DNA from: Gemmatimonadota bacterium
Lineage (GTDB): Bacteria; Gemmatimonadota; Gemmatimonadetes; Gemmatimonadales; GWC2-71-9
Length of the DNA: 47,493 bases
Direction: 5' to 3'
NCBI GenBank assembly: GCA_022563595.1
Contig: JADFNB010000024.1
Coordinates: 1 to 47,493, forward strand
The notes beneath the pieces were generated by a model. The model was not told the origin of the DNA. It saw only the letters and a list, made by a program, of their open reading frames with translations, and did no database searches. The position numbers were made by a program, and so were the translations under genes. The stretch's first letter is position 1. The number at the start of each line of letters is the position of its first letter. Shown in pieces: positions 15,814 through 24,608 of the stretch.

Positions 15814-16456
15814 CGACCGTTCTCCGAACGGTGACCCTGACGGCGAACCGGTGCACGGTGGTCTCGCCCTTGAATCCTACGGTACGGAGGGCAACCGTCG
15901 AGAAACGGTGCACGTCATACGCCACGCCCAATGCCGCTTCAAACCGACCACCCACTGACCGCACGGCGGAGAAGCCGACCCCGAACATCGGCTCTATCGG
16001 CGTCTCGTTCCGGAACAGGGTGTTCGCGCGGCGATCGGGGTCGTAGATGACCGCGCCCGCGCTGAATTCCACCGAGGCCCAGGCGGCGAAGCCGTGCCGT
16101 AGCGTTATCGCCGGGTGCCAGATAGTGAGCGTGGTGAACTCGATGTCGTCGACACTCGGCCGGCGCAGGAGATCGCTGCGTGAGACCTCGAACGAGACGC
16201 CGACGCCGTAGCGCGGATCGATCTGTGTTTCGATGGCCACACCGAGGAAAACCGCGGGGTTGAGCCGAACCGAGAACGGCGTGACGATGGAGTCACGGAC
16301 CAGGTTCGTCGTAACCACGATTCCGGTTCTGAGACTAATCCGGACCTGGGCGGCAGCCGGGGCAGCGCAGGAGGCGAGGGCGGCCGCGAGCAAGAAGAGA
16401 CCCGCCCGCCGTGACGGCGCACGGGTGGCAGCGGAAATGTGTCCGGCCGGGAGCAT
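15800..16456 (-). CDS. Predicted secreted/outer-membrane beta-barrel-like protein
   Basis: The 218-residue product begins at ATG 16456 with a basic N-terminus and signal peptide (RRAGLFLLAAALASCAAPAAAQ). The remainder alternates polar and hydrophobic residues with many Gly and aromatic positions (GVGVSFEVSRSD, ITLRHGFAAWASVEFSAG, AALGVAYDVHRFSTV) and ends in a basic tail. That pattern is usual for small outer-membrane beta barrels. I cannot assign a family. An extended -10 promoter ends 5 nt before the ATG, which supports this start over the much longer ORF that runs into nfo. It probably forms a transcript with the two metzincin-like lipoproteins downstream. Confidence 0.6.
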   Translation of the reverse strand: MLPAGHISAATRAPSRRAGLFLLAAALASCAAPAAAQVRISLRTGIVVTTNLVRDSIVTPFSVRLNPAVFLGVAIETQIDPRYGVGVSFEVSRSDLLRRPSVDDIEFTTLTIWHPAITLRHGFAAWASVEFSAGAVIYDPDRRANTLFRNETPIEPMFGVGFSAVRSVGGRFEAALGVAYDVHRFSTVALRTVGFKGETTVHRFAVRVTVRRTVGVSR

Positions 16457-16461
16457 GGCAA

Positions 16462-16470
16462 AGTATAGCA
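16462..16470 (-). promoter_or_regulatory. Extended -10 promoter, leaderless
   Basis: TGCTATACT on the minus strand is an extended -10 (TGn plus TATACT). It ends 5 nt before ATG 16456, so the transcript would start at about the A of the ATG. No good -35 is present, as expected for extended -10 promoters. It lies in the 35-nt gap after nfo. Confidence 0.5.
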
Positions 16471-16491
16471 CGTCGGGCGCGCGCAAGTTCC

Positions 16492-17364
16492 TCACACCCT
16501 TGCCGGGGGCCGGGAGCGGGCGTAGGCACGGAGCCGGCGCAGCATGCGCCGGTCGGTTCGGACCGGGTCGTCGCCCTTCGGCGTCTCGATGATCTTGATC
16601 ACGTGCCGGAACCGTCGGTCGCGCATGATGCGCCGGAACGGTGCGGGGCCAAGGGTGCCCTCGCCGATCAGCTCGTGGCGGTCCCGGCGTGAGCCGAACG
16701 GCGTCTTCGAGTCGTTGAGGTGGAGGCAGTGAAGGTGCGCGAGCCCTATGACGGCGTCCCATTCACTCCAGACATCGTGCCACGCGTTGGCGAGGTCGTA
16801 CCCGGCTGCGAAGAGGTGGCACGTGTCGGCGCAAAATCCGATCCGGGCCCGGAGTCCCGGCGGGACGAGTTCACGCAGCTCGGCCAGTTCCTCCAGCGTG
16901 GCGCCGAGCGCGGTGCCGGCACCCGCGGTCGTCTCGATGAGTATTCTGGGTCCCGGTGCGGCGTCGAGGGCCTCCGCGTAGGCAGCGGCGTTCCGCTGCA
17001 GCCCTCGTCGGCGCTCGCGCATGAAATTGCCCGGATGCGTCACCACGAACGCGACACCCAGCACGCGGCACCGGTCCAGCTCGGCCCGGAAACTCGCTAG
17101 CGACCGGGCCCACAGGCGGCGGTCGGGCGATGCGAGATTGATCAGATAGGAGTCGTGCGAGACGACGGCACGCACCCGCGCCCGGGCGAGTTCCTCACCG
17201 AAGGACGTGATACGGCTGTCGGTGAGCACGGGCTCACGCCATTGGTTCGGGGTCTTGGTGAAGACCTGGATCGCGGACGCGCCGATCTGGCGTCCCCGCG
17301 CGGGTGCCCGCTCGATGCCACCAGCCGTCGACACGTGCGCGCCCAACAGGTCGTCATGGATCAC
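16492..17364 (-). CDS. nfo: Endonuclease IV (AP endonuclease)
   Basis: This 290-residue enzyme cuts the DNA backbone 5' of abasic sites in base excision repair. Family motifs appear in order: LGAHVSTAGG at the N-terminus, IQVFTKTPNQW, VTHPGN near residue 108, ARIGFCADTCHLFAAGYD near 174, LHLNDSK near 214, RRDRHELIGEG near 222 and IKIIETPKGDD near 255. These supply the His, Glu and Asp ligands of the tri-zinc centre. GTG 17364 overlaps the pcm stop as GTGA; the extension to 17412 is basic and unconserved. Co-transcription with pcm pairs protein and DNA damage repair. Confidence 0.93.
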   Translation of the reverse strand: MIHDDLLGAHVSTAGGIERAPARGRQIGASAIQVFTKTPNQWREPVLTDSRITSFGEELARARVRAVVSHDSYLINLASPDRRLWARSLASFRAELDRCRVLGVAFVVTHPGNFMRERRRGLQRNAAAYAEALDAAPGPRILIETTAGAGTALGATLEELAELRELVPPGLRARIGFCADTCHLFAAGYDLANAWHDVWSEWDAVIGLAHLHCLHLNDSKTPFGSRRDRHELIGEGTLGPAPFRRIMRDRRFRHVIKIIETPKGDDPVRTDRRMLRRLRAYARSRPPARV

Positions 17365-17981
17365 CAGGCCTCTGGGAAGGCGTGTGGGGAGACGAGAGGT
17401 ACGAACCGGCATGGGCTGAGGTGGCGCTCGCGCAGTCGCTTGTCGGTACGCTCGATGAGCATGAGGTGCTGCAGGTCGCGGTGGCCGAGCGGGATAACGA
17501 GGCGTCCGTGTGGGGCGAGCTGGTCGACCAGCGGTGCCGGGGGCTTTGGGGCTGCCGCGGCCACAACAATGGCGTCGTACGGCGCGGCGTCGGGGTGGCC
17601 GGCGGCGCCGTCGCCGACCACGATCGTCACGTTATCGATCCCGAGTCTGTCCAGGCGGCCGCGGGCCTGCTGCGCAAGCGCCGCGTGACGCTCCAGCGAC
17701 CAGACGTGATGACCCAGATGGGCAAGGATCGCGGTGTGATAGCCGCTGCCCGTCCCGACCTCGAGCACGCGGCTGCGGCGCCGGATCCGGGCCGCTTCGG
17801 TCATCAGCGCGACGATGTAGGGTTGGGAGATAGTTTGCCCGCACCCTATGCACAGCGGCCCGTCTGCGTAGGCATCGTTCGTGTGCCGGGGGTCGACGAA
17901 GGTCTCGCGAGGTATCCTGGCCATTGCTGCCAGCACCCTCCTGTCGGCGATCCCGCGCGATGCCAGTTGGGTACGAACCAT
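17361..17981 (-). CDS. pcm: Protein-L-isoaspartate O-methyltransferase
   Basis: The 206-residue cytoplasmic enzyme methylates isoaspartyl residues in aged proteins, using S-adenosylmethionine. PCMT motifs are evident: MARIPRETFVD near residue 20, GCGQTISQPYIVALM near 47, the SAM-binding VLEVGTGSGYHTAIL near 71, and the later YDAIVVAAAAP and HGRLVIPLG. Length matches the family. It heads a minus-strand pair with nfo (GTGA overlap). The 198-bp region between its start and the divergent kinase gene shows no confident promoter. Confidence 0.95.
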   Translation of the reverse strand: MVRTQLASRGIADRRVLAAMARIPRETFVDPRHTNDAYADGPLCIGCGQTISQPYIVALMTEAARIRRRSRVLEVGTGSGYHTAILAHLGHHVWSLERHAALAQQARGRLDRLGIDNVTIVVGDGAAGHPDAAPYDAIVVAAAAPKPPAPLVDQLAPHGRLVIPLGHRDLQHLMLIERTDKRLRERHLSPCRFVPLVSPHAFPEAW

Positions 17982-18179
17982 GTGCCGCCGGGCACGGGCG
18001 GTACGTGCATGAGCTAGGAGTCCCGCTTCATCCTCCCGCGTCGGAAGACGGGGCAGTCATGACTCGAAGATAAAACGATGACCTGCCGCGCCCTACCCCT
18101 AAGGGGGGCGGCACTGCCTTCGGAGTAACCTCGGTGTTCGTCCTTCCGCGCATCCGGTCGCGGTACCATTGTATGTGGT

Positions 18180-20114
18180 GTGACGGGTCCTTCAGCGGAG
18201 TTTCTGGCGCTTCAAGGCGCCGTGGCCGGCCGTTTCTCGCTCGAACGGGAAATCGGTCGCGGCGGCATGGGGATCGTGTTCCTCGCGCGTGACGTCGCGC
18301 TCGATCGACCGGTCGCCGTCAAGCTCCTCCCATCGCACTTCGCGCGCGACGCGGCGATGCGGGAACGGTTCCTGCGCGAGGCGCGCACGGCCGCCCAATT
18401 CTCCCACCCGAACATAGTTCCTATTCACCTGGTCGAAGAGCATGGCGATCTCGTGTTCTTCGTCATGGCGTTTGTCGACGGGGAGACGTTGGGGCAGCGC
18501 GTGAGACGCGCGGGCCCGCTCACGCCGTCGGTCGCGAACCGGATAATGCGGGAAGTCGCGTGGGCGCTCGGGTACGCGCACCAACGCGGCGTCGTCCATC
18601 GCGATGTCAAGCCGGACAACATCCTGTTGGAGCGGGGATCCGGCAGGGCACTGGTCACCGACTTCGGGATCGCCCGCCTGGCCGAGGCGGGGACGATGAC
18701 GCAACCGGGAGAGCTGATCGGCACGGTTCACTACATGAGTCCCGAGCAGGCGATGGGTGAGCCGGTGGATGGGCGCAGTGATCTCTACTCGCTGGGCGTC
18801 ACGGCGTTCTTCGCGCTCACGGGGAAGCTCCCGTTCGACGCACCGAATGTGCCGGCGGTTCTTCACAAGCTGGTGAACCTGCCGGCGCCGCGGGTTGCGC
18901 TGCAGGGCCTGCCCATGCCGGCAAAGCTCGCCGAAGCGGTGGATCGCTGCCTCAATAAGGATCCGGCTCGCCGGTTCGAGTCAGGCGAGGCGCTTGCCGA
19001 GGCGTTGGCTGACGCCGGCCAGACGGTGCGAGATGTTCCCCCGCAAGTGCGTAGTCTGCTCCGCCAGGTGCGAAACGGCGGCGTGGTCCTCGCCGGGGTC
19101 TCCGCCACGTTTTGGCTGGTGCTTGTGTTGGCGAAGGAGTTGGTCGCTGGGATCCGGGCGTTCCTGGAAGCTATCGGGGTTGAGACTGCCGTGGTGTTGA
19201 TCGGGGCGATCGGTGTCTTTGTTCTGCTGTTTCCAGTCCGCCTTTTCCAGACCACGCGCCGCGTGCTCAAGGATGGGATGACCCACGCCGATGTGTGGAA
19301 CGCTCTGGTCGCAGAGGGCAAGGCACTCAAGGAGGAGCACGCGTTGCTGGGCCTGAGTGCTCGGAGGAAAAGGGCCATGGAAAATCGGGAGCGGTGGATC
19401 GGGCACTGGGTGGTGCTCTCGGGTGTTGGGGCGAGCTTCATCGCTGTGGGTGTCATTGCCGGTACCGGGGGCGGGGTGTTAGTCATCAGTGCGTTGCTGC
19501 TGCTGTCTGGCTTGGTCTTGGGAGGGGCTGGTCCGACGGTCGACAGAGCATCGCCTCTCCGCGCGCTCGATCTCGCCGAACGGCTGATGACGGGCCGGTT
19601 CGGGCGCCTGCTGTTTCGCCTCGCCGGCATCGGATTGCGGCAGCCGGAGCGCGCGGCGCCCGCTGTAGGCGAGAGAACCGAGGTCGTGCTCGCCTTGGCG
19701 GCTGACGGTCTGTTCGACGACCTGCCCAGCGATGTTCGCAGGCGCTTCCCGCAGGTACCCGAGGCGATCGGGCGGCTCGAAGCCCAGGCCGCGAGGCTGC
19801 GCGCCCGCGAAGTAGGCCTCAGCGATGCGCTTGCGAAGGTCGATATAGCCGCCGGTGGGACCCAGGTGGCGAGCCGTCGCTCAGCGGCCGAGGACATGGA
19901 GGTGGCGCGTAGGGCGGCGCGCGAGCGACTAGCCACGGTCGTGGCCGCGCTCGAGAGTATTCGGCTCGATCTCCTGCGTCTGCACGCCGGCGTAGGGTCG
20001 CCGGATGACCTGACCGCTGACCTCGAGCGCGCGCGCGAGATCGGCAGTACGGTAGACCGGGAACTCGACGCGCAACGCGACGTGGAGCGCCTGCTCTCGC
20101 GAACCCCGTCGTGA
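18180..20114 (+). CDS. Membrane Hanks-type Ser/Thr protein kinase
   Basis: This 644-residue kinase has a complete catalytic domain at about residues 19-280: Gly-rich loop GRGGMG (26-31), catalytic Lys48 in AVKLL, Glu67, HRDVKPDN (140-147) and DFG (161-163). SPE replaces APE, as is common in bacterial PknB-type enzymes. It differs from classic PknB in what follows. About four hydrophobic segments (near 299-322, 335-355 and a double one at 408-450) are followed by a helical cytoplasmic tail rich in Arg and Glu (about 510-644). There is no PASTA or TPR domain. Start is GTG 18180. It probably signals together with the PP2C and FHA genes 7 kb away, although it is not in the same transcript. Confidence 0.93.
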   Translation: MTGPSAEFLALQGAVAGRFSLEREIGRGGMGIVFLARDVALDRPVAVKLLPSHFARDAAMRERFLREARTAAQFSHPNIVPIHLVEEHGDLVFFVMAFVDGETLGQRVRRAGPLTPSVANRIMREVAWALGYAHQRGVVHRDVKPDNILLERGSGRALVTDFGIARLAEAGTMTQPGELIGTVHYMSPEQAMGEPVDGRSDLYSLGVTAFFALTGKLPFDAPNVPAVLHKLVNLPAPRVALQGLPMPAKLAEAVDRCLNKDPARRFESGEALAEALADAGQTVRDVPPQVRSLLRQVRNGGVVLAGVSATFWLVLVLAKELVAGIRAFLEAIGVETAVVLIGAIGVFVLLFPVRLFQTTRRVLKDGMTHADVWNALVAEGKALKEEHALLGLSARRKRAMENRERWIGHWVVLSGVGASFIAVGVIAGTGGGVLVISALLLLSGLVLGGAGPTVDRASPLRALDLAERLMTGRFGRLLFRLAGIGLRQPERAAPAVGERTEVVLALAADGLFDDLPSDVRRRFPQVPEAIGRLEAQAARLRAREVGLSDALAKVDIAAGGTQVASRRSAAEDMEVARRAARERLATVVAALESIRLDLLRLHAGVGSPDDLTADLERAREIGSTVDRELDAQRDVERLLSRTPS

Positions 20115-20173
20115 CGTTGGTTGTCTCGACGGCCCAAGTTGGGGTGGACGGGCCCGCCTCCCGGTAGCGGTTA

Positions 20174-21373
20174 CTACTCGTTCCGTCGTTTCAACCAGTT
20201 CAGCGGATCGAGCGGGAGCGTGTGACCACCGCCCTGGTGCTCACGGATCTGGAACTCGAAGTGAGGGCCTTCGTCGCTGGCTCGTCCACCCGACTCGCCG
20301 ATCGTGTCTCCGGTGGCGACGAACTGGTTGTCTCGCACGCCGATACGGGAGAGATAGAGATAGAGCGTGTAGTAGCCGCCACCGTGATCGAGCATGATGC
20401 TGGGTCCGTACGTGCCATACGGTCCTGCAAAGAAGACCTGCCCGTCTGCGACTGCCCGCACCGGAGTTCCCACTGCTGCCCGGATGCCGATTCCGTTGTA
20501 GCGGATGACCGTGTTGTCTGGGCCGGTGGCGCGGCCGTATCGGTAGATGATCGGACCGTCGACGGGCCACGGCAGGCTGCGTATGTCGGCCGGCGTGATG
20601 CTTCCGGTGGGTGCCAGGCGTCCGGCGGCGATGTCCTCGCGCCGCCGCCGCTCGAGATTACCGATCAGGCCGGCAAGCTGCCCCTCGGCGGTTTCCAGGG
20701 TCGTGATGCGCTCGGAGGCGCGGGCCGCCGTGCTGCGAGTCCGCCTCAGGTTTCGTTGTCGCTGTTGTTCGAGCCGCTGGTAACGTGTCAGCTCGCGCCC
20801 GCGCTCATCACGGTTACTCTTGAGTTCCAGCCGGACGGTTGCCAGCACGCGCCGCTCCCGCGCGATGCGGTCCCGCAGGTTCTCGACCTCGACCTCGAGT
20901 GCTTGATCCTGCTGTGAGACGAGAAACAGGTACTTGGATCGGCTGAGCAGATCGGCGAAGCTCTCGGCCGCGAGCAGGACCTGAAACCCCCACAGGGGGC
21001 CGCGCTTGTAGATCTCCACCACGCGGCGCTGGCGGACGGCCCGTTTCTCGGCGAGCGCGTCTCGGGTGAGGAGCAGGTCGAGTGTGATCGTGTCCAGTTG
21101 CGCGGTGAGGTCGGCCATCTGCCGGTCCAGCTCGTTGACGATTCGGCTGGTGGCGCTCTTTTGCCGCTCGATGTTGCTCAGCTCGCTCGCGATGTTGCGG
21201 ATCCTGCCTCGTAGGCGGGTGAGCTGATCCTCCAACCTGTCGCGCTCGCCGCGGATCGAGTCGAGCCGTGCCTGATTCTCGCGGATCTGCCGGTTGATGT
21301 CTCCCTGTGCGGCGATTGGCCGGGGCAGGATGAGAATTATGAGACCGACCGCCAGCGTGAGAGTACGTCGCAT
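20174..21373 (-). CDS. envC: EnvC-like murein hydrolase activator (degenerate LytM domain)
   Basis: This 399-residue periplasmic protein has a signal peptide (1-23, ending AAQ), coiled coil from about 25-120 and 155-250, and a LytM/M23-like domain from about 270. Three of the four M23 zinc/active-site positions are changed: HxxxD reads Tyr292-Asn-Gly-Ile-Gly296, the YxH motif ends in Tyr340, and HxH reads His371-Phe-Glu373. Such loss is characteristic of E. coli EnvC, which does not cut murein but activates AmiA/AmiB amidases under control of FtsEX. The ftsE-ftsX-envC order here supports that role in daughter-cell separation. ATG 21373 overlaps the ftsX stop by one base (TGATG); the longer ORF to 21763 is a shadow of ftsX. 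Confidence 0.9.
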   Translation of the reverse strand: MRRTLTLAVGLIILILPRPIAAQGDINRQIRENQARLDSIRGERDRLEDQLTRLRGRIRNIASELSNIERQKSATSRIVNELDRQMADLTAQLDTITLDLLLTRDALAEKRAVRQRRVVEIYKRGPLWGFQVLLAAESFADLLSRSKYLFLVSQQDQALEVEVENLRDRIARERRVLATVRLELKSNRDERGRELTRYQRLEQQRQRNLRRTRSTAARASERITTLETAEGQLAGLIGNLERRRREDIAAGRLAPTGSITPADIRSLPWPVDGPIIYRYGRATGPDNTVIRYNGIGIRAAVGTPVRAVADGQVFFAGPYGTYGPSIMLDHGGGYYTLYLYLSRIGVRDNQFVATGDTIGESGGRASDEGPHFEFQIREHQGGGHTLPLDPLNWLKRRNE

Positions 21374-22227
21374 CACACTTTGCGAAGATGCCGCATGACG
21401 CTGACGGCGCTGGCCACGAAGCCGAGCGCTAGGCCGACGAGCACGATGGTTGCGGCTTGGATGGGCGTGAAGAACTCGGCGCGAAACAGCCGCGTCACGG
21501 CCCCGAACGCGCCATAACAGAGCGCGACCGCCGCGATCCCACCCAGTGCGCCCTTGATGCCGCCTTCCAGGAGGAACGGGCGGCGGATGAATTGGTCGGT
21601 TGCGCCGACCAGCCGCATGATGGCGATCTCGCGGCTTCGTTGCAGGACGGTCATGCGGATGGTCGTGCCGATGATGATGATCGAGGCGGCCGCGAACGCC
21701 GCGCCGATCAAGAGACTCACCGCGCCGGCTATGTCGCGCAGCCGGTCGAGTCGCTCGATCCATTCCCGGCCGAAGCGGACGTCTTCGGCGAAGCGGAATC
21801 CCTCGAGTCGCGCGGCCACCCGTGTCACGTGCTCGGTATCGCGAAAGCCGGGCCGCAGACGAACCTCGAGCGAGGCTGGAAGCGGGTTGGTCTCCAGGTC
21901 CTCGAAGATGCCGCGGAACTCGGCGAGTTCGCGCCGCGCGCGCTCGAGCGCCTGTTCCTCGGTCACATACGTGACCGACGCCACCTCGGGGAAACTCTCG
22001 ATGTCACCCATCGCCACCGTGACGATCTCGATCGGCGTACCGCGTCGGAGGTACAGGGCGATCTCCACCCGCTCCTCGACCCGCGTCAACTCGCGCCTCA
22101 CGTTCAAGGCGACGAGCGTGACCAGGCTCACCACGAAGAGCGCGAACGCGATCGTCGTTATCGACAGGATCGAAAGTACTGGCGCGCGCCGGAAGGACAG
22201 CAGGGCCTCGCGTACGACGAGATTCAT
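21373..22227 (-). CDS. ftsX: Cell-division ABC transporter permease FtsX
   Basis: The 284-residue inner-membrane protein has four hydrophobic segments: about 18-42, then three after residue 165 (AGAVSLLIGAAFAAASIIII, a segment around ALGGIAAVALCYG, and a C-terminal TIVLVGLALGFVASAVSV). The large periplasmic loop between the first two (about 43-165) is where EnvC-type activators bind in characterised systems. SREIAIMRLVGAT is the conserved cytoplasmic coupling region of the FtsX family. The start overlaps the ftsE stop as ATGA. It is expected to pass ATP-driven movement from FtsE to the EnvC homologue encoded next. Confidence 0.95.
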   Translation of the reverse strand: MNLVVREALLSFRRAPVLSILSITTIAFALFVVSLVTLVALNVRRELTRVEERVEIALYLRRGTPIEIVTVAMGDIESFPEVASVTYVTEEQALERARRELAEFRGIFEDLETNPLPASLEVRLRPGFRDTEHVTRVAARLEGFRFAEDVRFGREWIERLDRLRDIAGAVSLLIGAAFAAASIIIIGTTIRMTVLQRSREIAIMRLVGATDQFIRRPFLLEGGIKGALGGIAAVALCYGAFGAVTRLFRAEFFTPIQAATIVLVGLALGFVASAVSVMRHLRKV

Positions 22228-22916
22228 GGGAGTGCTCCCGCCTGCGGCTCGTCGACCGCGGAATCGTAGACCAGCGCCCCGTCCTGCAGCTCGATCGAGC
22301 GATATGGAAGATGTCGTACTATTTCCAGGTCGTGCGTGGCCATCACGACCGCTGTGCCGTTGGCGTTGATGTCGCGAAGCAGCTGGACGACGCCGCGTGT
22401 CGCCCGCTCATCCAGATTGCCGGTCGGTTCGTCGGCCAGCAACACGAACGGATCGTTCACCAAGGCACGTGCTATCGCCACCCGTTGCTGTTCACCGCCG
22501 GAGAGTTCGCCCGGGAAGGAACGCGCTTTGCCCGCCAGGCCGACCTGTGTCAGCACGCGGGTCACCTTGGGGTCTATGATGGCGCGGCGGGCGCCGGTCA
22601 CCTCGAGCGCGAACGCCACGTTTTCCTCCGCGGTCCGGTCCTCGAGCAGCCGGAAATTCTGGAAGACGATGCCCAAGCGCCGGCGCAGTTTCGGTATCTC
22701 ACGTCGGCTCAGCTTCGCCGTGCGGAAGCCGGAGATGCGCACCTCTCCCTCCGTCGGCAGCTCCTCGGCGTAGATCAACCGGAGGGCCGTCGATTTGCCC
22801 GCGCCCGAGTGTCCCGTGAGAAAAGCGAACTCGCCCTTCCCGACGTGGAATGAGACATCGCGCAGCGCGAGTACGCCTTTGGGATAAGCTTTGGATACCT
22901 TGTGGAACTTGATCAC
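22224..22916 (-). CDS. ftsE: Cell-division ABC transporter ATP-binding protein FtsE
   Basis: The 230-residue ATPase has Walker [10 protein letters not shown] (35-43), signature [15 protein letters not shown], Walker [13 protein letters not shown] and switch His in MATHD. The N-terminus [23 protein letters not shown] is typical of FtsE. It uses a GTG start at 22916 that overlaps the upstream PLP-enzyme stop as GTGA. It powers the FtsEX complex that regulates septal murein hydrolysis via the EnvC-like protein. The longer ORF to 23384 lies over the PLP enzyme and is not real. Confidence 0.96.
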   Translation of the reverse strand: MIKFHKVSKAYPKGVLALRDVSFHVGKGEFAFLTGHSGAGKSTALRLIYAEELPTEGEVRISGFRTAKLSRREIPKLRRRLGIVFQNFRLLEDRTAEENVAFALEVTGARRAIIDPKVTRVLTQVGLAGKARSFPGELSGGEQQRVAIARALVNDPFVLLADEPTGNLDERATRGVVQLLRDINANGTAVVMATHDLEIVRHLPYRSIELQDGALVYDSAVDEPQAGALP

Positions 22917-24073
22917 GTCGTGCCGCGCAGCGCGCGTTCGAAGTCTGCGGTGATGTCCTCGACGTCTTCGATCCCGAGGCTCACGCGCACGAACCCGTCG
23001 GGAATCCCTTGGGCCTGGCGTTGCTCCGGGGTGAGCGAGGCATGGGATGTAAGGCGCGGCTCCGAGACCAGCGTCTCGACGCCGCCGAGGCTCGGGGCAT
23101 GCTGCGCGATGCGCAGCCGGCGCAGCATCCGCTCGGCGGCCTGGGCGCCGCCCGCTAGCTGTATGCCGACCATTCCCCCGAAGCCGTCCAGGGTTGCGGC
23201 GGCCACCGTGTGATCCGGGTGCGCGGTGAGGCCGGGGTAGTGTACGGTTGTGATGCTTGGATGTCCTTCCGCCCACTTTGCGAACTGCATGCCGTTGGTG
23301 TTGTGACGCTGCATGCGCACCGCCAGGGTCTTCATCCCGCGATCGATCAGCCAGGCCGCGTGGGGGTCGAGTGCCGGTCCCCAAACCTGCAGCAGCTGTC
23401 GTATCTCCTCGATCACCGACTCGGTGCCGGCGACTGCGCCCCCTATGATGTCTGAATGTCCGTTCAGGTACTTGGTGGCGCTATGGATCACGACGTCCGC
23501 GCCGTGCTCGAGTGGCCGGTAGTTGATGGGCGATGCAAACGTCGAGTCGACCACCAAGGCGATCCCACGGTCGTGACACAACCGCGCCAGCGGCTCGAGG
23601 TCGAGCACGCGCATCAACGGATTCGTAGGGGTCTCGACGAACACCGCCCTGGTGGTCTTCCGCAGCCGTTTCTTCCAATCGCGCCGCCGGTCCGGATTCA
23701 CGTAGGTCACGTCGATACCGAACCGCCCGAACTCGCGGTCGAACAGCTGGCGGGTGCCGCCGTAGATCCACTGGCTCGACACCAGGTGATCGCCGGGGTT
23801 GAGCAGGGCGAGGTGCGCCAGTGCGGTTGCCCCCATCCCGCTCGCCAGAAAGATCGCCGCCTCGGCGCCCTCCAGGGCGCTCAGGCGGCGCGCCAGTTCG
23901 ACTTGGTTGGGGTTGTTCCCGTAGCGGGTATACAGTACCTCGCCTGCGGAACCGATGGGGTTGATGAACGTGCTGCTTTGGAAGATTGGGAACGCGACCG
24001 GATCGCGGTTTCGCCTGGGCCGTGGCGGCCCGTGGATGGCTCGGGTCGACAAGCCGGCCTCGCGGCGGCTCAT
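22913..24073 (-). CDS. Trans-sulfuration PLP enzyme (cystathionine synthase/lyase family)
   Basis: This 386-residue fold-type I PLP enzyme belongs to the Cys/Met metabolism family. Visible motifs are TRYGNNPNQVELARRLSALEGAE near residue 50, ASGMGA, the Asp of VVDSTFASP that contacts PLP, and the PLP-binding lysine in HSATKYLNGHSD. HASL..EQRQAQGIPDG at the C-terminus is also typical. Cystathionine gamma-synthase, gamma-lyase, beta-lyase or methionine gamma-lyase activity cannot be told apart from sequence alone. ATG 24073 overlaps the STAS gene stop as ATGA. It sits between signalling and division genes with no evident functional link. Confidence 0.9.
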   Translation of the reverse strand: MSRREAGLSTRAIHGPPRPRRNRDPVAFPIFQSSTFINPIGSAGEVLYTRYGNNPNQVELARRLSALEGAEAAIFLASGMGATALAHLALLNPGDHLVSSQWIYGGTRQLFDREFGRFGIDVTYVNPDRRRDWKKRLRKTTRAVFVETPTNPLMRVLDLEPLARLCHDRGIALVVDSTFASPINYRPLEHGADVVIHSATKYLNGHSDIIGGAVAGTESVIEEIRQLLQVWGPALDPHAAWLIDRGMKTLAVRMQRHNTNGMQFAKWAEGHPSITTVHYPGLTAHPDHTVAAATLDGFGGMVGIQLAGGAQAAERMLRRLRIAQHAPSLGGVETLVSEPRLTSHASLTPEQRQAQGIPDGFVRVSLGIEDVEDITADFERALRGTT

Positions 24074-24600
24074 GCGCACCGTATGGGCTCGTAGCCCCCG
24101 TCACCCTCCAGCACCAGTCGCCGCTCGCATAGCTCCTCGAGCGCCCGGCACGCGGTGTCGTAAGGGACGGCGAGGCACTCGGCCACTTCCCGCGGCGCCG
24201 CCTTCCCGGCATTGGCGACCACGCCGAACGCCTGCCGTGCCGGCTCGGTAAGTGTGCCGAGCGGCCAGGGCGTACCCGAACGGTCTTCGGCGACGACGGC
24301 CAGTTGGTGCCGCTCGAGGACCGGTTGGATCGCATCGCGATGCCCCTCGTCCAGGCCTACGAGCAGAAAATAACGGGCGTGGCCGTGTTGCAGGAGCAGT
24401 TTGCCCACTATCTCGTCGGCGCACGAGATGTCGAGGCAGCGGACGGTACTGAAGTCGATCACCGCGACCTCCCCGTCGAACTCCTCGAGCATCTTCTCGA
24501 TCCCGCCGCGGACGGCCTGACCCGTCCGCCGGGTCACGAGATCGCCATAGACGCCTGAGACGGTGCGGCGCAACACGTCTTTCAGATCAATCAAGTGCAT
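24070..24600 (-). CDS. STAS-like domain protein with C-terminal winged helix
   Basis: This 176-residue protein has two parts. Residues 1-95 resemble the STAS-like (DUF4325/SpoIIAA-type) fold: VAVIDFSTVRCLDISCADEIV near residues 45-65 matches the strand-helix that carries the regulated Ser in anti-sigma antagonists, with Ser59 in the expected place. Residues about 115-170 (LTEPARQAFGVV...CRALEELCERRLVLE) look like a winged-helix domain. The stop overlaps the PLP enzyme, and an ATP-binding partner lies 8 nt upstream. I infer a phosphorylation-controlled partner-switch or DNA-binding regulator. The fusion with a winged helix is unusual to me and no target is visible. Confidence 0.65.
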   Translation of the reverse strand: MHLIDLKDVLRRTVSGVYGDLVTRRTGQAVRGGIEKMLEEFDGEVAVIDFSTVRCLDISCADEIVGKLLLQHGHARYFLLVGLDEGHRDAIQPVLERHQLAVVAEDRSGTPWPLGTLTEPARQAFGVVANAGKAAPREVAECLAVPYDTACRALEELCERRLVLEGDGGYEPIRCA

Positions 24601-24608
24601 TGGCAGGT

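Noticed and set aside
16457-16762. 102-codon extension of the envelope-protein gene
   Set aside because: It overlaps nfo in another frame; the signal peptide and the extended -10 box both favour ATG 16456.
18121-18180. Promoter for the Ser/Thr kinase
   Set aside because: TACCAT lies at a plausible position but no matching -35 was found at any normal spacing.
21374-21763. Extension of envC
   Set aside because: It is an Arg/His-rich shadow of ftsX; the signal peptide begins at ATG 21373.
22917-23384. N-terminal extension of ftsE
   Set aside because: It overlaps the PLP enzyme in another frame and is low-complexity Arg/Gly-rich; FtsE naturally begins at GTG 22916.
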